Source: an uncultured Clostridia bacterium
Lineage (GTDB): Bacteria; Bacillota; Clostridia; TANB77; CAG-508
DNA length: 16,892 nucleotides
Reading direction: 5' to 3'
NCBI GenBank assembly: GCA_947584125.1
Contig: CANPWI010000015.1
Coordinates: forward strand, 1 to 16,892
Shown: one piece after another, positions 1 to 7,384 of the stretch
Layout of the letters: each line of letters opens with the position of its first letter
Position numbering within the stretch: position 1 is the first letter of the stretch
The notes under the pieces: generated by a model
Database searches by the model: none
Told to the model about the DNA's origin: nothing
What the model saw: only the letters and a program-made list of their open reading frames with translations
Program-made: the position numbers and the translations under genes

Positions 1-2
1 AT

Positions 3-434
3 GATATAGATGTACACATGATGAAGGCAACAGAATATGGAGCAATAGCAATATTATCAGCATCTGGGTATGGAAATTCAGATAATGCAAATGCAATAAC
101 AACTACAACAGGAAATAACACAGGTGTGATGCTACAAACAGGTAACTGGGAATATGTAGCAGGAGGATTAAGTGGTAGCATATTTAAAAATGTTAATAGT
201 AGATACTTTGATAGTTATGGAAGTGACAAATCATCAGTTAAAAGAGGAGATGCACTAGGAGATAAAGATGCGACCAACCCTGGATGTGAAAAATGGCATG
301 GCGCGTCTACACCTAGCTGGGTTTATGCGAGTTGGCCTTATTTCGCGCGCGGTTACTATGGTATTTTCTCGTTCAACCGCGACATTGGTACAGACTGTGC
401 TCGTGGCGTAGCTGTATGTGGTCAAGGGTTATAA
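3..434 (+). CDS. C-terminal fragment of a pilin-like surface protein with a putative DGR variable region
   Basis: The frame is open at the left edge (it reads DIDVHMMK from base 3), so this is the 3' part of a longer gene; the methionines at 18 and 21 are probably internal. The opening 'DVHMMKATEYGAIAIL' resembles the 'D-x-HMxKN-x-EWGAVAYL' segment I recall from C-type-lectin/FGE-like surface proteins of gut Clostridia. It is followed by a small-residue stretch rich in Asn and Thr, 'NWEYVAGGL' and 'GDALGD'. The last ~55 residues contain PYFARG and GIFSF, matching the PFFxRG and GxFxF pattern of DGR-diversified C-terminal lectin folds. Base composition changes sharply at about 269. The next gene starts 42 bases downstream, so the two are probably cotranscribed. 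The likely role is ligand binding at the cell surface; family placement is from pattern memory, not a search. Confidence 0.7.
   Translation, partial: DIDVHMMKATEYGAIAILSASGYGNSDNANAITTTTGNNTGVMLQTGNWEYVAGGLSGSIFKNVNSRYFDSYGSDKSSVKRGDALGDKDATNPGCEKWHGASTPSWVYASWPYFARGYYGIFSFNRDIGTDCARGVAVCGQGL
269..431 (+). other. Putative DGR variable region (VR)
   Basis: Bases 301-420 are about 52% G+C with only about 15% A, whereas the same gene at 61-120 is about 47% A. In DGRs, adenines of a template repeat are randomised and copied into the 3' end of the target gene, which depletes A and leaves AAY-derived codons ending in C or T. Runs here fit that pattern: TAC TAT after CGC GGT, and CGC GAC ATT after TTC AAC. 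The stretch ends at the stop codon, as expected of a VR. No second copy of it, and no reverse transcriptase or avd gene, is visible in the window, so the template and enzyme would have to lie outside. Recent acquisition of a foreign 3' end is the alternative. Confidence 0.6.
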
Positions 435-476
435 TATATAAAATTATATTAAAAATAGGTGTAGGAAAGAGGTAAT

Positions 477-2753
477 ATGAAAGGTAAAAAAGGAATAACA
501 CTTATTGCACTAATAATAACAATAGTTATATTATTAATTATAGCTGGTGTTACAATAGGATATATAACCGGAGAAGATGGAATTACAGAAAGAGCAAAAG
601 AAGCTGCTTTTAAAACTAGAATTAGTCAATTAGCTGAAAATGCAAATATATCAATAGGGTGGCAAGTAATAGAAACTGCAAGTACAGACACATCAAAGAT
701 AAATGCAGGTATCATGTTAGAAGATATGATAAATCAAGGATGGTTAGAAGATATAACACAAGATGATATAAGTGCAAATATAGAAGATATAGTTACAGGA
801 ATAAAAAATGACGAAAAAGAATATGTGGCAGTGTATGAAGGTGAGTTTTACTATGTATCAAGCAATAGTGTGAAAAATAATGAAAAACAAGTAAAGTGGT
901 GTAAAGACATAGGAATAAAGATATTAACCTATGAAAAACCAACAGGAATAGTAATAAGAAATGGAAATTATGAAAATGTAAATGGAGTGTATTTATGCAC
1001 ACCAAAATTAGATGATGGTTTTATAAAATACAAAACAAGATATATAGAGCAAGATGCACAAGGAAACTTAGTTCCTGGAAAATGGATATCAGACTATCCA
1101 AGTGAAAATTGGTATAGCTATAAAGATAAAAAATGGGCAAACATATATGTAGAAAATAATGGCGTAGATGTTTATTATGTTTGGATTCCAAGATACTGTT
1201 TTAAACTAGACCAAGAAAAAGAAACAAGTGATGTAAAATTTGTAGATTGTGAAAATAATTATATAGATGCAGAAACAGGAGAGAAAAAAACATGGGACGA
1301 ACTAAAAGAGGAATACCAAGTACCAGAAGCATTTACAATGACAATAGATAATAAAACAATAGAATTACCAGGATATTGGGCAATGAAATACACAGCAGGA
1401 GATTCAGTATCACCATCAATAATAAATTACGATATGTCAGTAGTACAAGGAATAGTAAAAATAAAGAATATAACTATAAATACAAATATAACAAGTACAA
1501 GTGGAATAAAAAAATATACAGTTGCTCTAAATGGAAAAATAATAAAAGAAATAACAGATAATATTGAACCAGAACAAATATCAAAGCAAGTAATAGAATT
1601 TAGTAATTTAAAAGCGGGAGATAATACAATAAATATAACAGCATTAAATGAAAAAGGTGAAATAGTAGGAAGCATGACAAAAGAATATTCACCAGCAGTA
1701 GTAAATAAACCAGATTTTACAGGATTTGATAAAGATACAACATTCTATGTAACTTATGATGCTAACGGAAATGAACATAGCACGCAACCAATAAAAGATG
1801 GAGAACCACAAAATTGGTATGAATATGGAGAAAGTAGATGGGCAAATATTGTTACAAGAAATAATGGATTAGAAACCTACTATGTATGGATACCAAGATA
1901 TGAATATATGTTAGACCAAACAAACGAAAGAAGCGTAGTAAAATTCATAGAAGGAATAAGTACAAAAACAGATGAAGGATATAAAATACCAGAAGCATTT
2001 TGGTTTGACAAAAATGGAGATGGAAAAGAAACAGAAGATGAACAAATATCAGGATATTGGGCAATGAAATATACAGCAGGAGAAATAGCAGAACTTAAAT
2101 TTGATACAGATCTAGTAGCAACAAGTTCAACTATAAAAACAAAAGGAATAATAGGAAATGGAGTTCAAGCAGGTCAAAAATATAATTATTATATAGATGG
2201 AAAGTATAGTGGAAGTAAAGAAAACGCAAATGAAAGCTATGAATTCACAGGACTACAAACTGGTACAAAACATACAATACTTGTAGAAATAAGAGAAAAA
2301 GACAGTGATAAATATGTAGGAACAGTAGTAAAACAAATGAAAACAGTAGATGCAAATAGACCAAACTTAATAGGATTTAAGAGTGAATATACTTACTATG
2401 TAACCTATGATAATGAAGGTAAAGAAAACAAAGAAACACAAATAAAAGTAGATCAAGATGGAAACCCAACAAATGCACCAAATAATTGGTATAACTATAG
2501 TGAAAGTAGATGGGCAAACATTGTAGTAAAAAAAGACGGTATGGAAACATACTATGTATGGATACCTAGATATGAATTTAAAATAACAAGTGTTCAACAA
2601 TCACAACCTGCAAAAGGAAGAACACAGGTAATATTTATAGAAGGAACAAAAACTGAAACAGATGCAGGATACCAAATACCAGAAGCATTTACATTTAATA
2701 ATACAGAGTTACCAGGATACTGGGCAATGAAATACACAGCAGGAGAAAATTAA
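477..2753 (+). CDS. Prepilin-like modular surface protein with three WIPRY/GYWAMKYTAG repeats
   Basis: The 758-residue product starts with a type IV prepilin-like leader: KKG at 4-6, then a hydrophobic helix to about residue 30, with no Glu at +5 of the mature form. Residues 31-130 look like the helical, pseudopilin-like part. Three related modules follow, with WIPRY at 236-240, 471-475 and 695-699, each ending in GYWAMKYTAG at 299-308, 526-535 and 747-756. Residues ~309-415 and ~536-632 between them look like fibronectin-III-like beta domains. The protein stops two residues after the third module and lacks the lectin/VR-like end seen in the upstream gene. The start has AAAGAGG at 466-472. 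Membrane-anchored or pilus-associated display is likely; the ligand is unknown. The leader and module repeats are seen directly; the Fn3 call is inference. Confidence 0.8.
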   Translation: MKGKKGITLIALIITIVILLIIAGVTIGYITGEDGITERAKEAAFKTRISQLAENANISIGWQVIETASTDTSKINAGIMLEDMINQGWLEDITQDDISANIEDIVTGIKNDEKEYVAVYEGEFYYVSSNSVKNNEKQVKWCKDIGIKILTYEKPTGIVIRNGNYENVNGVYLCTPKLDDGFIKYKTRYIEQDAQGNLVPGKWISDYPSENWYSYKDKKWANIYVENNGVDVYYVWIPRYCFKLDQEKETSDVKFVDCENNYIDAETGEKKTWDELKEEYQVPEAFTMTIDNKTIELPGYWAMKYTAGDSVSPSIINYDMSVVQGIVKIKNITINTNITSTSGIKKYTVALNGKIIKEITDNIEPEQISKQVIEFSNLKAGDNTINITALNEKGEIVGSMTKEYSPAVVNKPDFTGFDKDTTFYVTYDANGNEHSTQPIKDGEPQNWYEYGESRWANIVTRNNGLETYYVWIPRYEYMLDQTNERSVVKFIEGISTKTDEGYKIPEAFWFDKNGDGKETEDEQISGYWAMKYTAGEIAELKFDTDLVATSSTIKTKGIIGNGVQAGQKYNYYIDGKYSGSKENANESYEFTGLQTGTKHTILVEIREKDSDKYVGTVVKQMKTVDANRPNLIGFKSEYTYYVTYDNEGKENKETQIKVDQDGNPTNAPNNWYNYSESRWANIVVKKDGMETYYVWIPRYEFKITSVQQSQPAKGRTQVIFIEGTKTETDAGYQIPEAFTFNNTELPGYWAMKYTAGEN
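1371..1402 (+). repeat. 32-bp direct repeat, copy 1 (module end)
   Basis: This encodes GYWAMKYTAG at the end of the first module. It is nearly identical at DNA level to copies at 2052-2083 and 2715-2746, with only a few substitutions. The conservation exceeds that of the surrounding modules, so the copies could serve as recombination points for gaining or losing modules. Confidence 0.75.
2052..2083 (+). repeat. 32-bp direct repeat, copy 2 (module end)
   Basis: This is the second copy of the GYWAMKYTAG-coding repeat. It differs from copy 1 by a synonymous change (TAT for TAC) and near its last bases. It sits about 680 bases after copy 1, the length of one module plus linker. Confidence 0.75.
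2715..2746 (+). repeat. 32-bp direct repeat, copy 3 (at the gene end)
   Basis: This third copy differs from copy 1 by a synonymous TAC for TAT in the first Tyr codon. Only two more codons and the stop follow. The gene therefore ends at the exact point where the other modules join their linker domains. Confidence 0.75.
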
Positions 2754-2761
2754 AAAAATTG

Positions 2762-2788
2762 AAAGGAGTATTTTTTAGTACTCCTTTT
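2762..2788 (+). terminator. Rho-independent terminator after the modular surface gene
   Basis: A perfect 9-bp inverted repeat (AAAGGAGTA at 2762-2770, TACTCCTTT at 2779-2787) encloses an 8-base loop. It is preceded by an A run and followed by a short T tract. It begins 8 bases after the stop codon. The T tract is short, so read-through is possible. Confidence 0.75.
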
Positions 2789-2789
2789 A

Positions 2790-3060
2790 AATATTTACGA
2801 AAAATTTATTATTATCTATTGCATTTACATAAAAATCATGTTATACTTTATTACATTCTCAAATATTTTATATTCAAAAAAATTCTATATTAATTTTTTT
2901 CATTAAATTTTTGTATCAGTATTTTAACAAAATTTTACTTATTCCCAAAATATAATTATTCAAATTTAATATTCTAAAATCTAATATTAATTATTTAATC
3001 AAAAAATATTTAAAATCAAATCTTAATTCAAGATAATTATTCAATTTTTTAAAAATCTAT
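2790..3060 (+). other. Nearly G-free AT-rich intergenic region and leader of the pilus operon
   Basis: By hand count these 271 bases contain about 6 G and about 27 C on the plus strand, and roughly 110 bases (about 2922-3031) have no G. Flanking genes are purine-rich, so the skew reverses here. No open reading frame or stable hairpin is visible. If the promoter at 2819-2847 is real, most of this stretch is an unstructured 5' untranslated leader of about 220 bases. Confidence 0.6.
2819..2847 (+). promoter_or_regulatory. Candidate promoter of the pilus operon (extended -10)
   Basis: TTGCAT at 2819-2824 is followed by a 17-base spacer and TATACT at 2842-2847, preceded by TG at 2839-2840 to give an extended -10 (TGTTATACT). 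The -35 is weak. In such AT-rich DNA chance matches are common, but the extended -10 and exact spacing favour it. Confidence 0.45.
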
Positions 3061-3075
3061 AAAAAGGAGGCATAG

Positions 3076-5043
3076 ATGAAATTTAAAAATATGCTATTAC
3101 TAATACTAATTATTTTATTATTATTTAGTATTAATTCTTATGCAAGTAACACAATAGATAAAAATAATATTGTTCAAGAAAATAAAAATGAACAAAATCA
3201 AGTATTAAATGAAAAAATAGAAAAAGAAAATAAAAATATAACAACTATTGCAAATCCTAGCAGAATAATGGTAAGTATATATCAAATGTTAAAGTACTAT
3301 TTAGAAATAGATGATGGTAATACATATAATATATATTTAACTACTGATATAACAATACCAAATGCAATAAATCAAAAAGGTAATAAAAATTTATATGGAC
3401 AAGGACATACTTTAAAAAGTAATATGAATGTAACTGATATTTCTGCAATTCATGTATATGGAACGATGAATATATACAATACAAATTTTAATGGTAATAA
3501 CTTAAAAACAGAAGCTTCTAATAAAGTATCTGTTAGAAATGGTGGCTATTTAAAAGTTTATAATTCAAATTTTTATGGTGGAACACAAGGGATTCATGTA
3601 GATTCCACATCTACATTAGTAGTAGAAAGTGGTAATTTTTATAATAATTATATGGGAATAGGAGCTTTCGGTACAGTAACAATAAATAGTGGAATAATAC
3701 ATAATAATACTCAAGGACTACATAACAATCAAGGTAATTTTATAATTAATGGAGTAACTTTATTTAATAATGAAGTTGGTATATTTAGTACAGGAAAATG
3801 TATGTTTAATGATGGTAGTGTTTATGAAAATGGAGAAGGGTTACAAAATGCTTCAGGTACAATGGATATTAAAGGTGGAAATATAGATAATAATAATTGG
3901 GGAATATCCAATATAGGATTAGGAAAAATGACTATAAGTGATGTGACATTACAAAATTGTATAGAGTTTGGCGTTTATCATTGTGGAACATCCTGTACAA
4001 TTATAGGAGGAAATTTTAATCAAGATATTATATATTTGGCAGGAGATGATAAATATATAAACACCAATTCTAGTTATCCAACATTTAATATTAGGCCAAA
4101 TTCTTATTTGAAAGGAAGAGTTTTAGTAAAAACAACGAACAATAGTTATGCAAATAATGAATTAAGTAAAGTAACATTAAATCCAGCAAACGGATGGAGT
4201 ACAAAAGTAAGCTCAGAGAACATAGTTTTATGGAAAAAAGGAACAGTAAATGCAATATATGTAGATGAGAGTAATAAGCAAATAGATACTCCTACAGTAA
4301 TAAATGGCTATGTAGATGATAATTACACAACAACAAGTAAAAATATATATGGATATACATTAATATCTACTCCAAGTAATCAAAATGGAAAAATAATTGA
4401 AGGGAAAATAACTGTTACATATAAATATAAGTTAAAAGATGCAAAAGTAATTGTAAATCATAAAGACGAAAATAATAACATATTACAAACAAAAACAATA
4501 ACAGGAAAAGTTTTTGAAAATTATAAAACAACGAGTGAAGAGATATACGGATATAAATTAAAAATAGCACCAAGTAATAATGCAGGAACTATGACAGAAG
4601 ATACTATAACAGTAAATTACATATATTCTAAAGTTTATGGAAATATAACAGTTAATGTAGTAGATAAAAATGATAACAGCAATAAATTACAAGGAGCAAA
4701 AATAGAATTATATGATAGTAATAACACTTTAGTTGAAACTCAAGTTACAAATAGTAATGGACAAGCACTTTTTAAAACATTACCAGTAGGAATATATAAA
4801 TTAGTAGAGGTACAAGCAAAAGAAGAATATTCACTTGCAAAAGATGAACAAACAGGAGAAATAACTAATAATAACACAGAAATTAATTTAACATTTTATA
4901 ACTATAAAAAAACAATATTACCAGCAACTGGAGGAATATTATTACTAATAGAAATAATTGGAATAATAATAGTTACAACATTGTTAATTTATATTTTAAA
5001 GAAAAGAAGCGGAGGTAAAAAAATTGAAAAACAAAATAATTAA
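3076..5043 (+). CDS. LPATG-anchored beta-helix/MucBP/Cna-B adhesin (probable ancillary pilin)
   Basis: The 655-residue product has a signal peptide (residues 1-24, ending SYAS). Residues ~100-370 are rich in short Gly/Asn turns (for example NSGIIHNNTQGLHN) typical of a right-handed beta-helix. Two MucBP-like repeats follow (~390-454 and ~456-518, each with an N/E-IYGY core and ending in a TVTYKY/TVNYIY strand). A Cna-B/SpaA-like domain (~521-608) with 'PVGIYKLVE' comes next. The sorting signal is LPATG at 615-619, a membrane helix, then a Lys/Arg-rich tail. Sortase would cleave after the Thr and join it to the pilus or cell wall. RBS AAAAAGGAGG lies at 3061-3070. The gene overlaps the next by 20 bases and leads the pilin-sortase operon, which suggests a tip or base adhesin; mucin binding is only hinted at by the MucBP domains. 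Confidence 0.85.
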   Translation: MKFKNMLLLILIILLLFSINSYASNTIDKNNIVQENKNEQNQVLNEKIEKENKNITTIANPSRIMVSIYQMLKYYLEIDDGNTYNIYLTTDITIPNAINQKGNKNLYGQGHTLKSNMNVTDISAIHVYGTMNIYNTNFNGNNLKTEASNKVSVRNGGYLKVYNSNFYGGTQGIHVDSTSTLVVESGNFYNNYMGIGAFGTVTINSGIIHNNTQGLHNNQGNFIINGVTLFNNEVGIFSTGKCMFNDGSVYENGEGLQNASGTMDIKGGNIDNNNWGISNIGLGKMTISDVTLQNCIEFGVYHCGTSCTIIGGNFNQDIIYLAGDDKYINTNSSYPTFNIRPNSYLKGRVLVKTTNNSYANNELSKVTLNPANGWSTKVSSENIVLWKKGTVNAIYVDESNKQIDTPTVINGYVDDNYTTTSKNIYGYTLISTPSNQNGKIIEGKITVTYKYKLKDAKVIVNHKDENNNILQTKTITGKVFENYKTTSEEIYGYKLKIAPSNNAGTMTEDTITVNYIYSKVYGNITVNVVDKNDNSNKLQGAKIELYDSNNTLVETQVTNSNGQALFKTLPVGIYKLVEVQAKEEYSLAKDEQTGEITNNNTEINLTFYNYKKTILPATGGILLLIEIIGIIIVTTLLIYILKKRSGGKKIEKQNN

Positions 5044-6745
5044 TTTAATATTAATCGTAGTAATTTTATTAACTACATTATCAAATAAAATATTTGCAGT
5101 AAATAATAGTGTAATAGATACAACCCAAAAAGGTTCATTAACAATAACAAAATATGAACATCAAAACGGAAACAAAGATGGAATTGCAAATGAAAATACC
5201 AACGAAAATATTGAGCTTGAAGGAGTAGAGTTTACAATATATAAGGTAAATGAAGAAATACAAAATATAGAAGAAGCAAAAGAATATATAAAAAGTCAAA
5301 GCTTAATAAGTAAATTAAGTAAGATAACAGATGGAAATGGAGTAGTAAAATTTGAAAACTTAGAATTAGGAAGATATTTTGTAGAAGAAACAAATACACC
5401 TATAAATGTTTTAGAACCAATACAACCATTTTTAATAGATATTCCAAGTACAAATAATGGAGGAAACAAATGGGATTATGATGTAAAGGTATATCCCAAA
5501 AATACAACAGTATATGGAGATGTAACATTAAAAGCGGTTAATAATAAAAATGAAGGGTTAGAAAATGTAAAATTAAAACTACAAAAAAATAATAATGACA
5601 AATGGTATGACTATCTAGGTGCAGAAAATTTAGTAACAGATAATAATGGACTTATAACATTACATAACTTACCAGCTGGAAAATATAGATTAGTTGCTAC
5701 AGAGGTAATAGATGGATATATTTTAGATGAATCCAACACACAAGATTTTACTATATCTTTAGATAACACAGACGAGGATTTAGAGATGCTTATAGAAAAA
5801 CCAGAAATGAAAATAGAGGTATTATTAAATAATGGAGAATATGGAAATTATATTGGTGCTAATTTAGAAGATACAACTACATGGAAAATAGAAGCAAAAG
5901 TACCAACAATAATAAATAAAATGAAAACATACAAAATAAATAATACATTATCAAACGGATTAACTTGTAATGAAAACACAATACAGATTAACGGAATAGA
6001 TAATAGTGATAATAAAACTTTACTTATTAATAATACAGACTATAATATTCAAAAAAACGGACAAGAGTTAATATTAAATTTTACAAATGAAAATTTAACA
6101 AGTTTTAAAGAACTTGAAATAACTTATGACACAACATTTAATGATGATGTTATATTTGGAAATGATGGAAATGCAAATACAGTAAGTTTAACTTATACAA
6201 GTTCAATAGATTTAAGTTTACAAGAACAAGGAACAAGTAATACAGAAGATAATGAAGCGGAAGTACATACAGGAAAAGTTCTTGTTTATAAAACAGATGG
6301 AAAAAATGCTTTAAAAGGCGCAATTTTTAGAATTGCAACATCAAAAGAAAATGCACAAAATGGAAGATATATTACTTATTCAAATGGAGATTATATAGAA
6401 GCAGTTTCAAATGAACAAGGATATGTAATATTTGAAGGATTAAGCTATGGAAATGATAATATTCCAGCAAATCAAGCAGAAACAAGTTATTGGATTGTAG
6501 AAACGCAAGCACCAAGTTATGAAGAAAATGGAGAAACAAAATATTATAAATTATTATCAAAACCAGTTGAAATAAAAGTAAATTCTATATCTGGAGATTA
6601 TTCAGAAAATACAATACAAGTTATAAATAAAAAAAGCTTTACATTACCAACAACAGGTGGAATAGGTGTTGGAATAACAATTCTTATAGGAGCATTAGTA
6701 ATAGGAACAGCTGTTGTACTACAAAATACTAAAAAGAAAGAATAA
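5024..6745 (+). CDS. Major sortase-dependent pilin (LPTTG, pilin motif)
   Basis: Translation starts at TTG, 8 bases after GGAGG (5011-5015), inside the end of the preceding gene, so the two are translationally coupled. The 573-residue product has a signal peptide (1-25, ending IFA) and an N-terminal SpaA-like D1 domain. That domain carries the complete pilin motif W150-x3-V154-x-V156-Y157-P158-K159, whose Lys is the nucleophile in pilus polymerisation. A Cna-B domain (~162-255) follows, then a D2-type fimbrial isopeptide domain (~258-400), and another Cna-B/SpaA domain (~412-535) with the E-box-like 'YWIVETQAP'. An earlier E-box-like 'YFVEET' lies at 118-123. The sorting signal is LPTTG at 541-545 with a membrane helix and KKKE tail. 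All features of a backbone pilin are present; the following sortase would polymerise it. Confidence 0.92.
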   Translation: MKNKIINLILIVVILLTTLSNKIFAVNNSVIDTTQKGSLTITKYEHQNGNKDGIANENTNENIELEGVEFTIYKVNEEIQNIEEAKEYIKSQSLISKLSKITDGNGVVKFENLELGRYFVEETNTPINVLEPIQPFLIDIPSTNNGGNKWDYDVKVYPKNTTVYGDVTLKAVNNKNEGLENVKLKLQKNNNDKWYDYLGAENLVTDNNGLITLHNLPAGKYRLVATEVIDGYILDESNTQDFTISLDNTDEDLEMLIEKPEMKIEVLLNNGEYGNYIGANLEDTTTWKIEAKVPTIINKMKTYKINNTLSNGLTCNENTIQINGIDNSDNKTLLINNTDYNIQKNGQELILNFTNENLTSFKELEITYDTTFNDDVIFGNDGNANTVSLTYTSSIDLSLQEQGTSNTEDNEAEVHTGKVLVYKTDGKNALKGAIFRIATSKENAQNGRYITYSNGDYIEAVSNEQGYVIFEGLSYGNDNIPANQAETSYWIVETQAPSYEENGETKYYKLLSKPVEIKVNSISGDYSENTIQVINKKSFTLPTTGGIGVGITILIGALVIGTAVVLQNTKKKE

Positions 6746-6746
6746 T

Positions 6747-7313
6747 ATGAAAAATAAAATATTAAAAATTATAATATTAATAATTGGATTAATAATGATT
6801 TTGTATCCAATAATTACAAGACAAATATCAAAAGTAGAACAAAAGAAAGAAATAGATAACTATAAAGAAAATATAAAAAATGAAAATACAAATTATATAG
6901 ATTTTAAAAATATTGGAGAAATCTTAGGATATATTGAAATACCAAAAATAAATGTAAATTTACCAATATATGAAGGTACAACAAATGAGATATTAGCAAA
7001 AGGAATAGGACACTTAGAAAATACAGCTATGCCAAATGCAGGGTTAGGAACGCACTCAGTTTTAGCAGGTCATACTGGATATACAAAAGCTAAATTATTT
7101 GATGATTTAGACAAATTAAAAATTGGTGATGAATTTTATATTAATTTTTGGGATAATAAAATTAAATATATTATAGATGATGTAAAAATAGTAGAACCAA
7201 ATAATACATCATATATAAAAGAAGATAAAGAAAAAGAACATGTAACATTAGTTACTTGTACACCACAAATACTTAATACAAAAAGATTATTAGTAAGAGG
7301 AATAAAAATATAA
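6747..7313 (+). CDS. Class C-like pilin sortase
   Basis: The start at 6747 is chosen because it lies one base after the pilin stop codon; an earlier in-frame ATG (6714) lies within the pilin tail. The upstream AG-rich stretch (AAAGAAAGAA) is only a weak ribosome binding site, so coupling is likely. The 188-residue product has an N-terminal membrane helix (~5-22) and the sortase barrel, with catalytic H109 (LAGHTG), C171 (TLVTC) and R180 (RLLVRG). The 'TCTP-x4-NT-x-RLLVRG' signature is that of class C, pilin-polymerising enzymes, and the gene follows a major pilin. Two usual class C features are absent: a DPF/DPW lid motif before the barrel, and a C-terminal membrane helix, since the protein ends at GIKI. 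It polymerises the pilin and perhaps attaches the adhesin. Confidence 0.9.
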   Translation: MKNKILKIIILIIGLIMILYPIITRQISKVEQKKEIDNYKENIKNENTNYIDFKNIGEILGYIEIPKINVNLPIYEGTTNEILAKGIGHLENTAMPNAGLGTHSVLAGHTGYTKAKLFDDLDKLKIGDEFYINFWDNKIKYIIDDVKIVEPNNTSYIKEDKEKEHVTLVTCTPQILNTKRLLVRGIKI

Positions 7314-7342
7314 AAATTTAATAAATTAGAAAGTTAAAATCC

Positions 7343-7384
7343 AAGAGAAGGTATCTAATAACGATATTCTTCTCTTATTATTTT
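7343..7384. terminator. Hairpin terminator between convergent sortase and recombinase genes
   Basis: AAGAGAAG at 7343-7350 pairs with CTTCTCTT at 7369-7376. Five more inner pairs (7351-7355 with 7363-7367) give a long stem with one bulge and a 7-base loop. ATTATTTTAT follows for the plus strand; on the other strand the hairpin is followed by a weaker GGATTTT. It sits 30 bases after the sortase stop and just beyond the recombinase stop, so it may serve both genes. Confidence 0.75.

Noticed and set aside
793..1005. Minus-strand open frame inside the modular surface gene
   Set aside because: It is a shadow of an A-rich coding region, with low-complexity Phe/Leu/His content and no ribosome binding site; other antisense frames (1427-1675, 2367-2600, 6372-6560, 8768-9034, 10988-11245, 12498-12742, 13473-13766, 14961-15170) fail for the same reason.
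1371..2746. CRISPR-like array from the repeated 32-bp sequence
   Set aside because: The three copies are in frame within a gene, are hundreds of bases apart and encode a conserved protein motif.
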